A stretch of 64,000 bases of DNA from Paludibacteraceae bacterium (GCA_017448985.1 JAFSKL010000009.1:1-64000), one strand, 5' to 3'. Numbered from the stretch's first letter, positions 7,693 through 17,694 are shown. Notes: a model not told the origin generated them from the letters alone. Made by a program: numbers and translations.

Positions 7693-8205
7693 TTATCTCA
7701 TTTTCTCCCATTCCAATTCGCGTTGGTAGGTTTCGATGATTCCTTGGCAGGCGAGGAGGATGTCCTGGTAGGCGGATTCGAAGTTGCGGGTGTACCAGGG
7801 ATCGGATACATCGCGGTCTTCGCCGGCCCACTGCATCATGAGCGAGACATGGTGGTCGGTGTCATAATAGTCCATCACATCGTCATAGTCCAACGAGACA
7901 CAATCGGCTAACCAACGGAGGTTGCTATAATCGAAACAGATGATCTTATCGTAGGTATCGTACTCCTGTTGGGTAATCTGATGGGCAGCGTGATGGCCGT
8001 ACGGGATGCCGTGTTCCCGCAATTTGAGTTTGGCAGGCGGGTAGATGTCATTGCCTATTTCCTCCGTTGAAACCGCAGCAGATGCCACTTCGAAGCGGTC
8101 CTCCAGACCTGCCTGAAGGGCAAGGTGCTTGAAGATATACTCCGCCATCACGGAACGGCATATATTGCCATGACAAACGAATAATATGCGGGTGACGCGC
8201 TTCAT
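7693..8205 (-). CDS. Low-molecular-weight protein tyrosine phosphatase
   Basis: The start is the ATG at 8205, two bases after the stop of the AAA+ gene, with MKRVTRILFVCHGNICRS at the N-terminus. VCHGNICRS contains the P-loop CX5R catalytic site, and a DPWY acid-loop motif lies near the C-terminal third (general acid Asp). The length of 170 residues is usual for LMW-PTPs. Family role: dephosphorylating tyrosine-phosphorylated proteins in the cytoplasm, often partnered with tyrosine kinases of capsule export, none of which is seen nearby. It is the last gene of a six-gene operon. Confidence 0.9.
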   Translation of the reverse strand: MKRVTRILFVCHGNICRSVMAEYIFKHLALQAGLEDRFEVASAAVSTEEIGNDIYPPAKLKLREHGIPYGHHAAHQITQQEYDTYDKIICFDYSNLRWLADCVSLDYDDVMDYYDTDHHVSLMMQWAGEDRDVSDPWYTRNFESAYQDILLACQGIIETYQRELEWEKMR

Positions 8206-8207
8206 AA

Positions 8208-11200
8208 TTATGCTCCAAAACCTATTCTGTTTGAACCGAGTTTTTGCCATTTGATCGATTCTACATCCTCGTTGGTGATGACCACAGACGAGCCGGATTT
8301 ATCCGATGGAATCGCACGAATCTCTGCTGCCGAAGTAATAGCGGTATAGATATGCTTGATGGTCCGGGCATTGGCAAAACCGCTACTGCGATTATTGCAA
8401 AGCGATTCGATATGCTTCCGCAAGGTTTGTTGCGCTTCGTCCGTAAGGGTGTAGCCGTTCTTGGCAAGACGCTGCTCCATGATCGTCATCAGTTCTTCCG
8501 CCGTATAATCGGCAAAATACAGAACCGAAGTACTTATCGGCATATCGATAGGCTGTGTTTGCAGGCGTCGGTCGTCCACGGCAATGACAATCGCATACGA
8601 ACCCGGCATCTCAGCCGTGAGCGAAGTCAGTTTGCAGCGCAACCATTGGATGTCGATATGACTATTGGCCACATCATCCAAGTCGATGAACAGCAGTCCT
8701 TGTCCCGCTTGTTTCATCGTGTCCCGCAGGATAGAATCGATATCGTAAGAGGTCCATGCATTGTTCGGGTTTTGAGGCATACGCAATTGGGTCATACGGT
8801 CGGATGCGATAAGATGGAACGCCCGGAGAATCTGCGCCAACAGACGCGCCACCGAACTCTTGCCCGTACCGGTGGAACCGGTGAAAGTCCATTGCAGCGG
8901 TATCGTTTTGAGCAAATCTTCTCCGCTCTCATATTTGATGCGGGCAATGGAGACGAGATGATGCAGCGTCTGCTTCACTTCTTCACGCCCGATGAGTTCA
9001 TCCAACTCCTTGAGTGTGCGACTAATCAGAGCCTCATCTATCGGATAATTGGTGTCTTTGACCGATGTCGGCACATCTTTCAATTCAATACGCGAGAGTA
9101 ATTGGGAATCGTCAATGTCGGCAGAAGCGAGCACACGACGACTCATATTCGGTATGATCTGCGAGGAGATAAGACGCGTTACAAACCGCGCGTTGCCGAA
9201 GTGCTTCTGGTCACGGGCAGAGGTGTTGTCCATCTCTTTTCGTATGAGCTTGCGGACTCGTTCCAGCGCTTCCGGCGAGAAGGTGTATCCCCTATTATGC
9301 GCTGTTAGAACGGCTATATCCACCAACTCTTGTTCCGTATAGTCTTCGAAATGGAAGGTATAGGGGAAACGGGACGGAAGACCTTTGTTGGAATGCAACA
9401 TTTTCTCCATTTCATCGGGATATCCGGCGAGAATAATGATCATATCCGTTTGCTCTTTGCTCAGTTCTTCAAGCAAGCAATCGAGCACTTTAGGACCATA
9501 ATCTTTCTTGTCATCGGGATCGCCAACGAGGGTATAGGCCTCATCGATAAGCAAGATATTACCATGCGCCTGTTGGAGATACCGTTTGGTGTTTTCCTCG
9601 GTGTCACCGATATATTGTCCCACCAGTTTCTTGCGGTCGGCCGTAATGACTTGACCTGTTTTGAGAATACCCAAAGACGCATAGATCTCGCCTAAAAGCG
9701 AAGCCACGGTGGTTTTACCCGTTCCCGGATTACCGGTGAAGATCATATGCAGCGGCGGCATTGTAGCGATCAGTCCTTTTTGGCGACGCAATTGGGTGAA
9801 ACGAACCAGATTAAGATGCGTTTCGATGCTGTATTTGAGTTTCTTCAGTCCGATTAACTCGTTCAGTTTGCGTATAGAGCGGTCGTATTCGGTAATGCGA
9901 AGTTGAGGCACATCTTCGGCTTTGAGTTCGCTGAGTGTATTTTTGTCCTGGAACAGTTCCTGCGAATTGCTAATCACTCGCGTGGACATATTGAGAATCA
10001 TCGCCTCGATGAGTTTAGTGACATCCGCGGTGGTGGCATTGGCTATCGCAGAAAGGTACGATTTCATCGCACTTTTTGCCTCTTTGGTCAGCACGAATCC
10101 TTGCCGTTTGCTTTCTCTTTCGGCAAATGTGATCATCTGGTCCAGCGTGAGCGTGGGCAACTTGTACACCTGCCCTATATGTGATTGCAGGTCCGCCGTA
10201 GCCAGAAGTTGCGATATGCGATCCGGAGTATCCGCCAAAACCACGCATACCTCATCTTTGTTCTCTTGCAGCAGTCTCACGAGTGTCTCAACGGCATATA
10301 ATCTGTTGCCGCGTCCCTCGGTAGCAATCATTGATGCAGCATTCTCCACATAGAGCATTCCGTGTCCTGCGCTCTCAAAGTCTTGCTCCAAACAAGATGT
10401 ATCTTCCCATGCATGTCCCCACTTCGCCGCGTTCGCCATATGTAATTTACCATGCGTGATAAAGCCGTTTTTGACATAGTAGTCATAGAGCACATGCGCA
10501 AACGATGTCTTCCCCGTTCCTTTGCCTCCCATGACTGCAGCATGGAGATTAATGGGCGTCGGGATAAGATTCATTGCCTCCCGCTGCTCATTGAAAATCT
10601 TCTGCTGCACAAGCGAAGCCATTTGGCTATAGATGGACTCCAACCCCACCATTTCCGAATCCACTTTAATCGATTTGGTTTTGGGCGGAACGATATTGAT
10701 GCGTTGGATAATCGGCTGGTCAATAATGTTTTTGGGAGGAATACGCAAACGGAATGCCACATAATACCGACCGCATTCGAGCGTTTCGGTTCCGTCGCGC
10801 GAGATATCAAAGGTGATGTAACATTCTTTGTCTTTCTCCTTTGAGATATGCAAATCCAGTGAGTGAAAGTAAGGATGTAGTCTTCGAATGTCTCCCATCG
10901 GACTTCGATAAAAGACATAGTAATCCAATTTGCATGTCACATCGTTGTATTGAGCCTCAAACAATGTTAACGAGCGTATTCTTTTTCCCTTCGCTTGCGG
11001 GTATTGCGATACTTCCGGCACATCATGTTCATCCGGATGGCAGTACTTGAGTCCTGTAGCATAAACGATATTATCATCCTGCATCAAACCGGACGGTTCA
11101 CAACTATCCATCCTATGATCGAATTCCATTATATCCATCATACATAGGATATTTTCATCATCCTCCTGGTCGTATAGGCAGAAATCCGTCTCACGCTCTC

Positions 11201-11297
11201 CCTCGCTATCGTAAGGGAGATCGGAGACTCGCAATTCATATTCTCTCTCGTACTTGCCTTTGTTGTGAAAAAATAATTTACTGAAAATCTCACTCAT
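8208..11297 (-). CDS. Triple-AAA+ (CbxX/EccA-like) ATPase with a unique N-terminal region
   Basis: This 1029-residue protein has an N-terminal region (1-210) with no motif I know, then three AAA+ modules. Module 1 has Walker A GGKGTGKT at 257-264, but its Walker B (GMLYVENA) lacks the acidic pair. Module 2 is the canonical CbxX/CfxQ type, with GNPGTGKT at 522-529 and ILLIDEA near 581-587. Module 3 has GSTGTGKS at 807-814 and an altered GLLFIDLDD Walker B. Probably only module 2 hydrolyses ATP normally. CbxX-type ATPases remodel protein complexes (RuBisCO activase, type VII EccA). It sits between recJ (17 bases) and the LMW-PTP (2 bases). Confidence 0.8.
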   Translation of the reverse strand: MSEIFSKLFFHNKGKYEREYELRVSDLPYDSEGERETDFCLYDQEDDENILCMMDIMEFDHRMDSCEPSGLMQDDNIVYATGLKYCHPDEHDVPEVSQYPQAKGKRIRSLTLFEAQYNDVTCKLDYYVFYRSPMGDIRRLHPYFHSLDLHISKEKDKECYITFDISRDGTETLECGRYYVAFRLRIPPKNIIDQPIIQRINIVPPKTKSIKVDSEMVGLESIYSQMASLVQQKIFNEQREAMNLIPTPINLHAAVMGGKGTGKTSFAHVLYDYYVKNGFITHGKLHMANAAKWGHAWEDTSCLEQDFESAGHGMLYVENAASMIATEGRGNRLYAVETLVRLLQENKDEVCVVLADTPDRISQLLATADLQSHIGQVYKLPTLTLDQMITFAERESKRQGFVLTKEAKSAMKSYLSAIANATTADVTKLIEAMILNMSTRVISNSQELFQDKNTLSELKAEDVPQLRITEYDRSIRKLNELIGLKKLKYSIETHLNLVRFTQLRRQKGLIATMPPLHMIFTGNPGTGKTTVASLLGEIYASLGILKTGQVITADRKKLVGQYIGDTEENTKRYLQQAHGNILLIDEAYTLVGDPDDKKDYGPKVLDCLLEELSKEQTDMIIILAGYPDEMEKMLHSNKGLPSRFPYTFHFEDYTEQELVDIAVLTAHNRGYTFSPEALERVRKLIRKEMDNTSARDQKHFGNARFVTRLISSQIIPNMSRRVLASADIDDSQLLSRIELKDVPTSVKDTNYPIDEALISRTLKELDELIGREEVKQTLHHLVSIARIKYESGEDLLKTIPLQWTFTGSTGTGKSSVARLLAQILRAFHLIASDRMTQLRMPQNPNNAWTSYDIDSILRDTMKQAGQGLLFIDLDDVANSHIDIQWLRCKLTSLTAEMPGSYAIVIAVDDRRLQTQPIDMPISTSVLYFADYTAEELMTIMEQRLAKNGYTLTDEAQQTLRKHIESLCNNRSSGFANARTIKHIYTAITSAAEIRAIPSDKSGSSVVITNEDVESIKWQKLGSNRIGFGA

Positions 11298-11314
11298 GGT
11301 ATTGCAACAGGTCT

Positions 11315-13030
11315 TTATTCATTCAACTTGATGTCCTGGGCGTTCATCTGGAGAGTGGTGCGGCCACGGAAGCTATTCTCCTCGAGGTAGAAGCAGATGT
11401 CGATGCTCTTGCCGTTCTGCAGGTGCATGGCTTTGTCGCCTTGCCCGAAAGCGATGCCGTCCATGGCCACGACACAGTCGGTGAGGTCCAGATGCAGGTG
11501 CTTGCCGTCGCTCACGGCACGCGAGTTGCGATTGTTGATGAGGTTGCGGCAAAGGAACAGAGGCCGTTCGTTACCCGGCCCGAAAGGCTCGAGGCACTGC
11601 AGGATCTTATACATTTTCCAGTTCATGTCGCTCAGTTCGACTTCTGCCTCCACGTCCAGCGTCGGACATTGCTGTTCGGGAGTGATATGCTCCGCCACAT
11701 ACTGCTCGAAACGGCGTTGGAACTCCGGCAGGTCCTTCAAGTGCATGCTGAGGCCTGCGGCGTACTTGTGTCCACCGAAATTGGTCAGCAGGTCACGGCA
11801 CGAATCGATAGCCGTATAGATATCGAAATCGCTGACCGAGCGGGCACTTCCGCTGATGATATCATCCTCGCCGGCAGTGAGCACGATAGTGGGACGATAA
11901 TAGGTTTCGGTCAACCGGCTGGCGGCTATTCCCACGACACCTTTGTGCCAATCGGGCGAATAGACGACAGTAGTGAATTTGCTCGAATTCATCGGGTCTT
12001 TTGCCAGTTGTTCGAGCGCTTCATCGGTGGTCTTGGAATCAAAATCGCGGCGGTCCTGATTGTAGGAATCGATGTCTTGCGCAAACCGCAGTGCAGCTTC
12101 GGCATCATCGGTGATGAGCAGTCGTACCGCTTCCGCACCGCTCTTGATGCGTCCGGCGGCATTGATGCGCGGGCCTATCTTGTAAACGAGGTCGCTGATA
12201 TTGATGGTCTTGCCTTCGATACCCGCCACTTGCATGATAGCCTGCAGCCCTACGGACGGGAAGGCATTGAGGGCCCGCAGACCGTAGAAAGCGAGGATGC
12301 GGTTCTCGCCCGTGACGGGCACAATGTCCGAAGCGATGGACATGGCGAGCAAGGGCAAGAGACGATAGACCTCCTGCGGATCGATGCCTCGTCGTTGCGC
12401 ATAGGCCTGCACCAGTTTGAAACCGACACCGCAACCGCTCAGTTCCTTGAACGGATAGAGGCAGTCGGCCCGTTTCATGTTCAGCACCGCCACCGTTTTC
12501 GGCAACACGGCTCCGGGCGTATGGTGGTCACAGATGATGAAATCGATACCGAGTTGCGAGGCATACTCCATCTTATCAACCGCTTTGATACCGCAGTCGA
12601 GCGCAATGACCAGGCTGCATCCTTCGGCTTTGGCAGTGTCTATACCTTTGGTGGAAATGCCGTAGCCTTCGGTGTAACGGTCGGGTATGTAATAAATGAG
12701 GTTGTCGGTCTGCGTGCGGAGGAACGAGTACATCAGTGCCACGGCGGTAGTGCCGTCCACATCGTAGTCGCCATAGACCATGATGCGTTCGTTGCTGTCA
12801 ATGGCGCGGCAGAGCCTGTCGACCGCCGCACCCATGTCGTGCATCAGGAAGGGGTCGTGGAGACTGTCCAGCGACGGACGTATGTATGCCCGCGCTTCCG
12901 CGGCCGTGCGGATACCTCGGCCCGCCAGAATGCGTCCCGCCAACGGACTGATCTCCAGTTCGTTACTCAGCCTCTCGGCAGCCGCATTCTCTTCCGCCGT
13001 CAGTTGTTTGATATGCCAGTTGATATTCAA
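11315..13030 (-). CDS. recJ: Single-stranded-DNA-specific exonuclease RecJ
   Basis: This 571-residue protein has the DHH-family motifs YGDYDVDGTTA near residue 85 and the CDHHTPG motif near residue 170, followed by the DHHA1 and OB-like C-terminal parts. RecJ degrades single-stranded DNA 5' to 3' in mismatch and recombinational repair. No ATG fits the N-terminus. The only in-frame start is the TTG at 13030, reading MNINWHIKQ, because an in-frame stop lies a few codons upstream within the GTTATCA heptamer array. It starts 4 bases after the nitrilase stop. Confidence 0.92.
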   Translation of the reverse strand: MNINWHIKQLTAEENAAAERLSNELEISPLAGRILAGRGIRTAAEARAYIRPSLDSLHDPFLMHDMGAAVDRLCRAIDSNERIMVYGDYDVDGTTAVALMYSFLRTQTDNLIYYIPDRYTEGYGISTKGIDTAKAEGCSLVIALDCGIKAVDKMEYASQLGIDFIICDHHTPGAVLPKTVAVLNMKRADCLYPFKELSGCGVGFKLVQAYAQRRGIDPQEVYRLLPLLAMSIASDIVPVTGENRILAFYGLRALNAFPSVGLQAIMQVAGIEGKTINISDLVYKIGPRINAAGRIKSGAEAVRLLITDDAEAALRFAQDIDSYNQDRRDFDSKTTDEALEQLAKDPMNSSKFTTVVYSPDWHKGVVGIAASRLTETYYRPTIVLTAGEDDIISGSARSVSDFDIYTAIDSCRDLLTNFGGHKYAAGLSMHLKDLPEFQRRFEQYVAEHITPEQQCPTLDVEAEVELSDMNWKMYKILQCLEPFGPGNERPLFLCRNLINNRNSRAVSDGKHLHLDLTDCVVAMDGIAFGQGDKAMHLQNGKSIDICFYLEENSFRGRTTLQMNAQDIKLNE

Positions 13031-13054
13031 GTTATCAGTTATCAGTTATCAGTT
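13031..13054. repeat. Heptamer array GTTATCA x3+
   Basis: Three exact GTTATCA units plus a partial fill the nitrilase-recJ junction. They supply the nitrilase C-terminal codons and stop and end at the recJ TTG start. Confidence 0.8.
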
Positions 13055-13817
13055 TGTAATCATCCGCTTCTTTCCATTGAGGTAATACCTCACGGAAATG
13101 CCGCAGTTTCTCTATGGAGAGGTCCACAATGCGTGTTGCTTCTTCATAGTCCTCAAATCCCGCCACATCCTTGAGCCAGGTGTCATAGGCCACCGAATGT
13201 CCGTTGTAATCGAGTTGCAAACCATCCGTTCCGACCATGTTGACGCCTATGCCGTAGCAGTGGTTCTCCGCCGCGCGTGCCGACAGGAGCGTGTCCCAGT
13301 ACTGGATGCGGATAGTAGGCCAGCAGGCTACGACGATGAGCAGGTCGTACAAGTTGTGCTTATCCTGCCTCAGCCACACCGGGAAACGAATGTCGTAGCA
13401 CACCGCCAGCCGTATCTTGACGCCTCGGAACTCAAAGATCGGCCGCTCGTGGCCGGGCGTGAAGAACTCCGCTTCACCGCCGCTGGCGTAGAGATGATGC
13501 TTGTCGTAGTGCTGCGGCGTATCACCCGGTCGGAAAAGGAAACCGCGGTTGTAGAGCCTGCCGTTGTCGGTAGCCATCATCGAGCCGGCAATAGCCATGT
13601 TGTACTCGTCGGCCATGTGCTGCAGCGCCTGACAAGTAGGCCCGCCCCATGGTTCTGCCAAGTCGGGCCGGTCGGTACAGAAACCCGTGCTGAACATCTC
13701 GGGTACAACGGCTATATCCGCTCTACCCGCGATCGCGCGCAAGCGCTCGTCCAACAGACCTACGTTCGCACGAGGTTCTGCCCATACAATCGGATATTGT
13801 AAGAGGGCTATTTTCAA
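13035..13817 (-). CDS. Nitrilase-family omega-amidase-like hydrolase
   Basis: This 260-residue protein has the full Glu-Lys-Cys triad of the nitrilase superfamily: E40 in VVPEMFSTGF, K106 in YDKHHLY and C140 in AVCYDIRFP. The motif wording is that of the YafV/omega-amidase branch, which hydrolyses alpha-ketoglutaramate or alpha-ketosuccinamate in the cytoplasm. The substrate is inferred from family only. The last residues (KLITDN) are encoded by the heptamer array and so are probably not functional. It lies between floA and recJ in one operon. Confidence 0.85.
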   Translation of the reverse strand: MKIALLQYPIVWAEPRANVGLLDERLRAIAGRADIAVVPEMFSTGFCTDRPDLAEPWGGPTCQALQHMADEYNMAIAGSMMATDNGRLYNRGFLFRPGDTPQHYDKHHLYASGGEAEFFTPGHERPIFEFRGVKIRLAVCYDIRFPVWLRQDKHNLYDLLIVVACWPTIRIQYWDTLLSARAAENHCYGIGVNMVGTDGLQLDYNGHSVAYDTWLKDVAGFEDYEEATRIVDLSIEKLRHFREVLPQWKEADDYKLITDN

Positions 13818-13852
13818 TTTACGATGTACGATTTACGACGTACGATTTATTT
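13818..13852. repeat. Heptamer array TTTACGA-type x5
   Basis: Units TTTACGA, TGTACGA, TTTACGA, CGTACGA and TTTATTT run with period 7 between floA and the nitrilase. The floA stop codon lies inside the array. Confidence 0.75.
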
Positions 13853-14827
13853 CTTCGGTTTTTTTGTCTCACCACCACCGGCTATCTGCTCGCGCATAGC
13901 GGTGTCGGCCTGAATATTCTGCATGCGATAGTAATCCATGATACCGAGGTTGCCATTGCGGAAAGCATCAGCCATGGCTTGCGGCACGAGGGCTTCGGCC
14001 TCAATCACTTTGGCACGGGCTTCCTGGGCTTTGGCTTTCATTTCCTGCTCGCTGGCGATGGCCATCGAACGGCGTTCCTCCGCCTTGGCTTGCGCTATGT
14101 TCTTATCCGCTTCGGCCTGGTCCATCTGCAGCTGGGCACCGATGTTCTTACCTACGTCGATATCGGCTATATCAATAGACAGAATCTCGAAGGCGGTACC
14201 GTCATCGAGACCTTTGGAGAGCACCAGCTTGCTGATGGAATCGGGGTTCTCGAGCACCATCTTATGGCTCTCGGCACTACCGATGGAGCTGACTATACCT
14301 TCTCCTACACGCGCGAGGATCGTGTCCTCACCGGCACCACCGACGAGCTGGCGTATGTTCGCCCGTACGGTGACACGCGCCTTGGCGATGAGCTGGATAC
14401 CATCCTTGGCAACAGCCGTCACGGGCGGCGTATCGATCACCTTGGGGTTCACCGACATCTGCACGGCTTCGAAGACGTCACGTCCTGCCAGGTCGATAGC
14501 CGTAGCCATTTGGAAGGAGAGTTCGATACCGGCCTTGCTGGCGCTGACGAGTGCATGCACCACGCGCTCTATATGTCCGCCAGCCAGGTAATGGGCCTCC
14601 AGACCGTCACGCTTCACATCCGTCAGACCGGCCTTGTGCGCCTCGATCATACAATTGACAATCTTGGCAGGCGGCACCTTACGGATACGCATCAGGAAGA
14701 GCTGAATCAGACTGATATGCACACCGCTCACCGCTGCATTGATCCACAGCATGAAGGGCACATAATAAAAGAAAATAATCAACGCAATGCCGACCAGCAC
14801 TACGATAATAACACTGAGAACATCCAT
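13847..14827 (-). CDS. floA: Flotillin-like protein FloA
   Basis: This 326-residue protein has one N-terminal membrane helix (about 5-30), then an SPFH-like domain with the UPF0365 signatures [20 protein letters not shown] and [19 protein letters not shown], and an Ala/Glu-rich coiled coil (about 230-285). Family role: scaffold of functional membrane microdomains. The partner NfeD lies immediately upstream, as usual for this pair. The start is the ATG at 14827. Confidence 0.95.
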   Translation of the reverse strand: MDVLSVIIVVLVGIALIIFFYYVPFMLWINAAVSGVHISLIQLFLMRIRKVPPAKIVNCMIEAHKAGLTDVKRDGLEAHYLAGGHIERVVHALVSASKAGIELSFQMATAIDLAGRDVFEAVQMSVNPKVIDTPPVTAVAKDGIQLIAKARVTVRANIRQLVGGAGEDTILARVGEGIVSSIGSAESHKMVLENPDSISKLVLSKGLDDGTAFEILSIDIADIDVGKNIGAQLQMDQAEADKNIAQAKAEERRSMAIASEQEMKAKAQEARAKVIEAEALVPQAMADAFRNGNLGIMDYYRMQNIQADTAMREQIAGGGETKKPKK

Positions 14828-14831
14828 AATT

Positions 14832-14868
14832 ATGTACGATTTAAAAATTTACGATTTACCATTTATTT
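14832..14868. repeat. Heptamer array TTTACGA-type between nfeD and floA
   Basis: About five period-7 units (TTTACGA, TTTACCA, TTTATTT and one 8-base variant) fill the nfeD-floA gap, including the nfeD stop region. Confidence 0.65.
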
Positions 14869-15201
14869 TTTCTCTTGCTCCACTTGCTCCTCTTTATCGG
14901 ATTTTTGGAGTTTGTTTTTGGCCAACTCCACATGGCTGTCGATCTTGCTGTCAAGGGCCATCTTATCCAAGGCATGGCTGCGTAGGAATCCCCAAACGGC
15001 CAACGCGGAGAGGAACAGACAAGCACCGAGAGTGATGTACCCTGCGGTTTTGCCGATCCATAACCATGCCATCACTATCGCACCGATCAGGCACGCGAAA
15101 CCGCTGATACCCGCGATGCCGAAACCCGGCAAAAGGAACATCTCCGCTAATAATAACGCGACGCCCGCGAGCACTAATAATACAACTAAAAAAACGTTCA
15201 T
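14863..15201 (-). CDS. Short NfeD-family membrane protein
   Basis: This 112-residue protein has three or four hydrophobic helices in the first 75 residues (with LLLAEMFLLPGFGIAGISG, typical of NfeD), then a charged tail of about 35 residues. It lacks both the serine-protease domain of long NfeD and the usual OB-fold domain of NfeD1, so it is a truncated form. It leads the operon with FloA next. Confidence 0.85.
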   Translation of the reverse strand: MNVFLVVLLVLAGVALLLAEMFLLPGFGIAGISGFACLIGAIVMAWLWIGKTAGYITLGACLFLSALAVWGFLRSHALDKMALDSKIDSHVELAKNKLQKSDKEEQVEQEKK

Positions 15202-15248
15202 GCAAGTTCTTTCTATAAAAATTTTAAAATTATTTTTTCAAAATCGGC

Positions 15249-15282
15249 TGCAAAGATACTAAATATCTTTGATATATGCAAA
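15249..15282 (-). promoter_or_regulatory. Promoter of the nfeD-floA-recJ operon
   Basis: The minus strand reads TTTGCATATATC then TATCTTTGC, divergent from the topA promoter 15 bases away. Confidence 0.8.
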
Positions 15283-15296
15283 CAAAAAAAAATAAA

Positions 15297-15329
15297 TTTG
15301 CACAATTAAATTAAATATAGTACTTTTGC
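15297..15329 (+). promoter_or_regulatory. Promoter of topA
   Basis: TTTGCACAATT is followed by TACTTTTGC with standard spacing, 39 bases upstream of the ATG at 15368. Confidence 0.85.
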
Positions 15330-15367
15330 GGCGATTTTTGGAGGTAACTCCGTCAAAAAAAGCACAT

Positions 15368-17683
15368 ATGAGCAAAAATTTGGTTATAGTAGAGTCTCCG
15401 GCAAAAGCGAAGACGATTGAGAAGTTTCTGGGTAAAGACTACCATGTATTGAGCAGTCAGGGTCACGTACGCGATATCGAGGCAATCGGCAAGAATTCGT
15501 TGGGTATCGATTTTGCGAACGGCTATGAACCGCACTACGCCATCGATGCGCACAAAGAGCACCTGATTGAGCAGTTGCGCAAAGAGAGCCAGAAAGCAGA
15601 TACCGTGTGGCTGGCTTCCGATGAGGACCGTGAAGGAGAGGCGATTGCGTGGCATCTGAAAGAGGTGCTGGACCTGGACAAGAAGGATATGAAGCGTATC
15701 GTTTTTCACGAGATAACGAAGAATGCCATCTTGGAGGCCATTGAGCACCCGCGGGATATCGATTATAATCTGGTGAACGCACAGCAGGCTCGCCGCGTGC
15801 TCGATCGAATCGTAGGTTTTGAGCTGTCTCCCGTACTATGGAAGAAAGTGACGACAGGTCTTTCCGCCGGTCGTGTACAGTCGGTAGCCGTGCGTCTGAT
15901 TGTGGAAAAAGAGCGGGAGATAGAAGGCTTCCGCGCCAACTCTTCATACCGAACTTTTGCCGATTTCATCGGTGTCAATCCGGGTGACGCGTCCGTTTTG
16001 AAGTGCGAGCTGAACCATCGTTTTTCGCATAAGAAAGATGCGATTGAGTTCCTCGAGAGCCTCAATACGGCCATGTTCATCGTTCGTGACGTGCAGCGCA
16101 AGCCCGTGACGCATATGCCGGCACCGCCGTTCACCACTTCAACGCTGCAGCAGGAAGCGGCTCGCAAACTCAAGTTCTCCGTCTCGAAGACAATGCGCCT
16201 GGCACAGTCACTCTATGAAAGCGGAAAAATCACCTACATGCGTACCGACTCCGTTAACTTGTCCACCTTGGCTTTGGCTACCTCGAAAGAGGTGATCACC
16301 GAGCAGTACGGCAAGGAGTATGTGCACACGCGCCAGTACCGCACCAAAACGAAAGGCGCACAGGAGGCACACGAGGCTATCCGTCCGACCTACATGAGCA
16401 CGCTCAGCGCCGGTGCCACCAGGGATGAGCAGCGTTTGTACGAACTGATATGGAAGCGCACCATCGCTTCCCAGATGGAGGAAGCGCAAAGCGAGAAAAC
16501 GACCATCGAGGTGTCGGTCCACGGCAGCAAGTATGCGTTCGTGGCTACGGGCGAAATGATCACTTTCGACGGTTTCACACGCGTCTATGTGCAATCGACG
16601 GACGAGGAGTCGGAAGAACGCCGTCTGTTGCCGGCTATGGCCAAACGCGAACGGCTCAAACTGGTGAATGCCGAATCGGTGCAGACCTATGCCAAACCGC
16701 CTTTCCGCTTCAACGAAGCCACACTCGTCAAACGGATGGAGGAACTGGAGATAGGCCGTCCTTCCACCTATGCCACCATCATCGAGACGATTCAGAAAGT
16801 GAAGTACGTGGAGAAAGGCAATGTGCCTGGAGTGAAACGCGATATGGCGGTGCTGACGCTCAAGAACGGAGTCGTCACCGAGAAGCAGAAAAGCGAGATG
16901 TACGGCGCAGAGACACAACGGCTGCTGCCTACCGACCTGGGTATCATCACCAATGACTTCCTCGTGGAGCATTTCCCCTCTATCCTCAGTTATGATTTCA
17001 CCGCCGGACAGGAAGAGCAGTTCGATCGCATCGCTGTCGGACGGGCCGACTGGAGAGAGACCGTAGATAAGTTCTACAAGACCTTCGAACCCTTACTTTC
17101 CTCGATTCCATCGGGACATATTGCCGGTCGATTGGTAGGAACCGACCCTGCCACGGGTCAACCCGTTTACGCCAAAATCAGCAAGATGGGCCCGTGTGTA
17201 CAATTGGGTGAGGTGAAGAACGGCAAGCCGCGTTTCGCCAGCCTGAAGAAAGGACAGTCCGTGTTTTCCATCACGCTCAACGAAGCCTTGGAACTCTTCA
17301 AGACCGCATTGCCTATTACGCTCGGTGAAATCGACGGAAAAGAGGTAATAGTGGGCGAAGGCAAGTTCGGTCCGTATGTGCGTCATAACAAGTCGTTTGT
17401 CTCCATTCCGAAGGGCACCGACCCGTTGACGCTGACACTGGAGGACGCGATGGCGCTCATCCAGCAGAAGCAGGAGGCGGACAAGCCCATTCACCAGTGG
17501 GGCGACATAGCGGTGCTCAAGGGCCGCTACGGTGCTTATATCCGGACGCCGCAGGGCAATTATCAGATCGCCAAAACGGTTGATCCGGAATCGCTGACGG
17601 AAGAGCAAGTACGCGAAATAATGGCCAAAAATGAACCTTTAAGACCCGCAAAAACGGGTTTTAGACGAAAAAGTGCAAAATAA
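15368..17683 (+). CDS. topA: DNA topoisomerase I (type IA)
   Basis: This 771-residue protein has a TOPRIM start MSKNLVIVESPAKAKTIEKF, the acidic motif SDEDREGEAIAWHL, and active-site Tyr290 in KITYMRTDSVNLS. It has C-terminal topo C repeats in place of zinc fingers, as usual in Bacteroidota. It relaxes negative supercoils. The ATG at 15368 was chosen because upstream codons lie at the transcription start. The last codons contain a GC-rich inverted repeat (about 17641-17662) that could act as an overlapping terminator. Confidence 0.97.
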   Translation: MSKNLVIVESPAKAKTIEKFLGKDYHVLSSQGHVRDIEAIGKNSLGIDFANGYEPHYAIDAHKEHLIEQLRKESQKADTVWLASDEDREGEAIAWHLKEVLDLDKKDMKRIVFHEITKNAILEAIEHPRDIDYNLVNAQQARRVLDRIVGFELSPVLWKKVTTGLSAGRVQSVAVRLIVEKEREIEGFRANSSYRTFADFIGVNPGDASVLKCELNHRFSHKKDAIEFLESLNTAMFIVRDVQRKPVTHMPAPPFTTSTLQQEAARKLKFSVSKTMRLAQSLYESGKITYMRTDSVNLSTLALATSKEVITEQYGKEYVHTRQYRTKTKGAQEAHEAIRPTYMSTLSAGATRDEQRLYELIWKRTIASQMEEAQSEKTTIEVSVHGSKYAFVATGEMITFDGFTRVYVQSTDEESEERRLLPAMAKRERLKLVNAESVQTYAKPPFRFNEATLVKRMEELEIGRPSTYATIIETIQKVKYVEKGNVPGVKRDMAVLTLKNGVVTEKQKSEMYGAETQRLLPTDLGIITNDFLVEHFPSILSYDFTAGQEEQFDRIAVGRADWRETVDKFYKTFEPLLSSIPSGHIAGRLVGTDPATGQPVYAKISKMGPCVQLGEVKNGKPRFASLKKGQSVFSITLNEALELFKTALPITLGEIDGKEVIVGEGKFGPYVRHNKSFVSIPKGTDPLTLTLEDAMALIQQKQEADKPIHQWGDIAVLKGRYGAYIRTPQGNYQIAKTVDPESLTEEQVREIMAKNEPLRPAKTGFRRKSAK

Positions 17684-17694
17684 TTGGCAAAAAA

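Noticed and set aside
11423..13174. 583-codon open frame on the plus strand opposite recJ and the nitrilase gene
   Set aside because: It is an antisense shadow: both opposite-strand genes have catalytic motifs and family length, while this frame shows no domain, promoter or start context.
13979..15262. 427-codon plus-strand open frame opposite floA and nfeD
   Set aside because: FloA and NfeD are unmistakable on the other strand. The frame also crosses the divergent promoter region.
17641..17662. AAGACCCG/CGGGTTTT inverted repeat at the topA 3' end as a terminator
   Set aside because: It lies inside the coding region and the T-run is short. It may work but is not strong enough to list separately.
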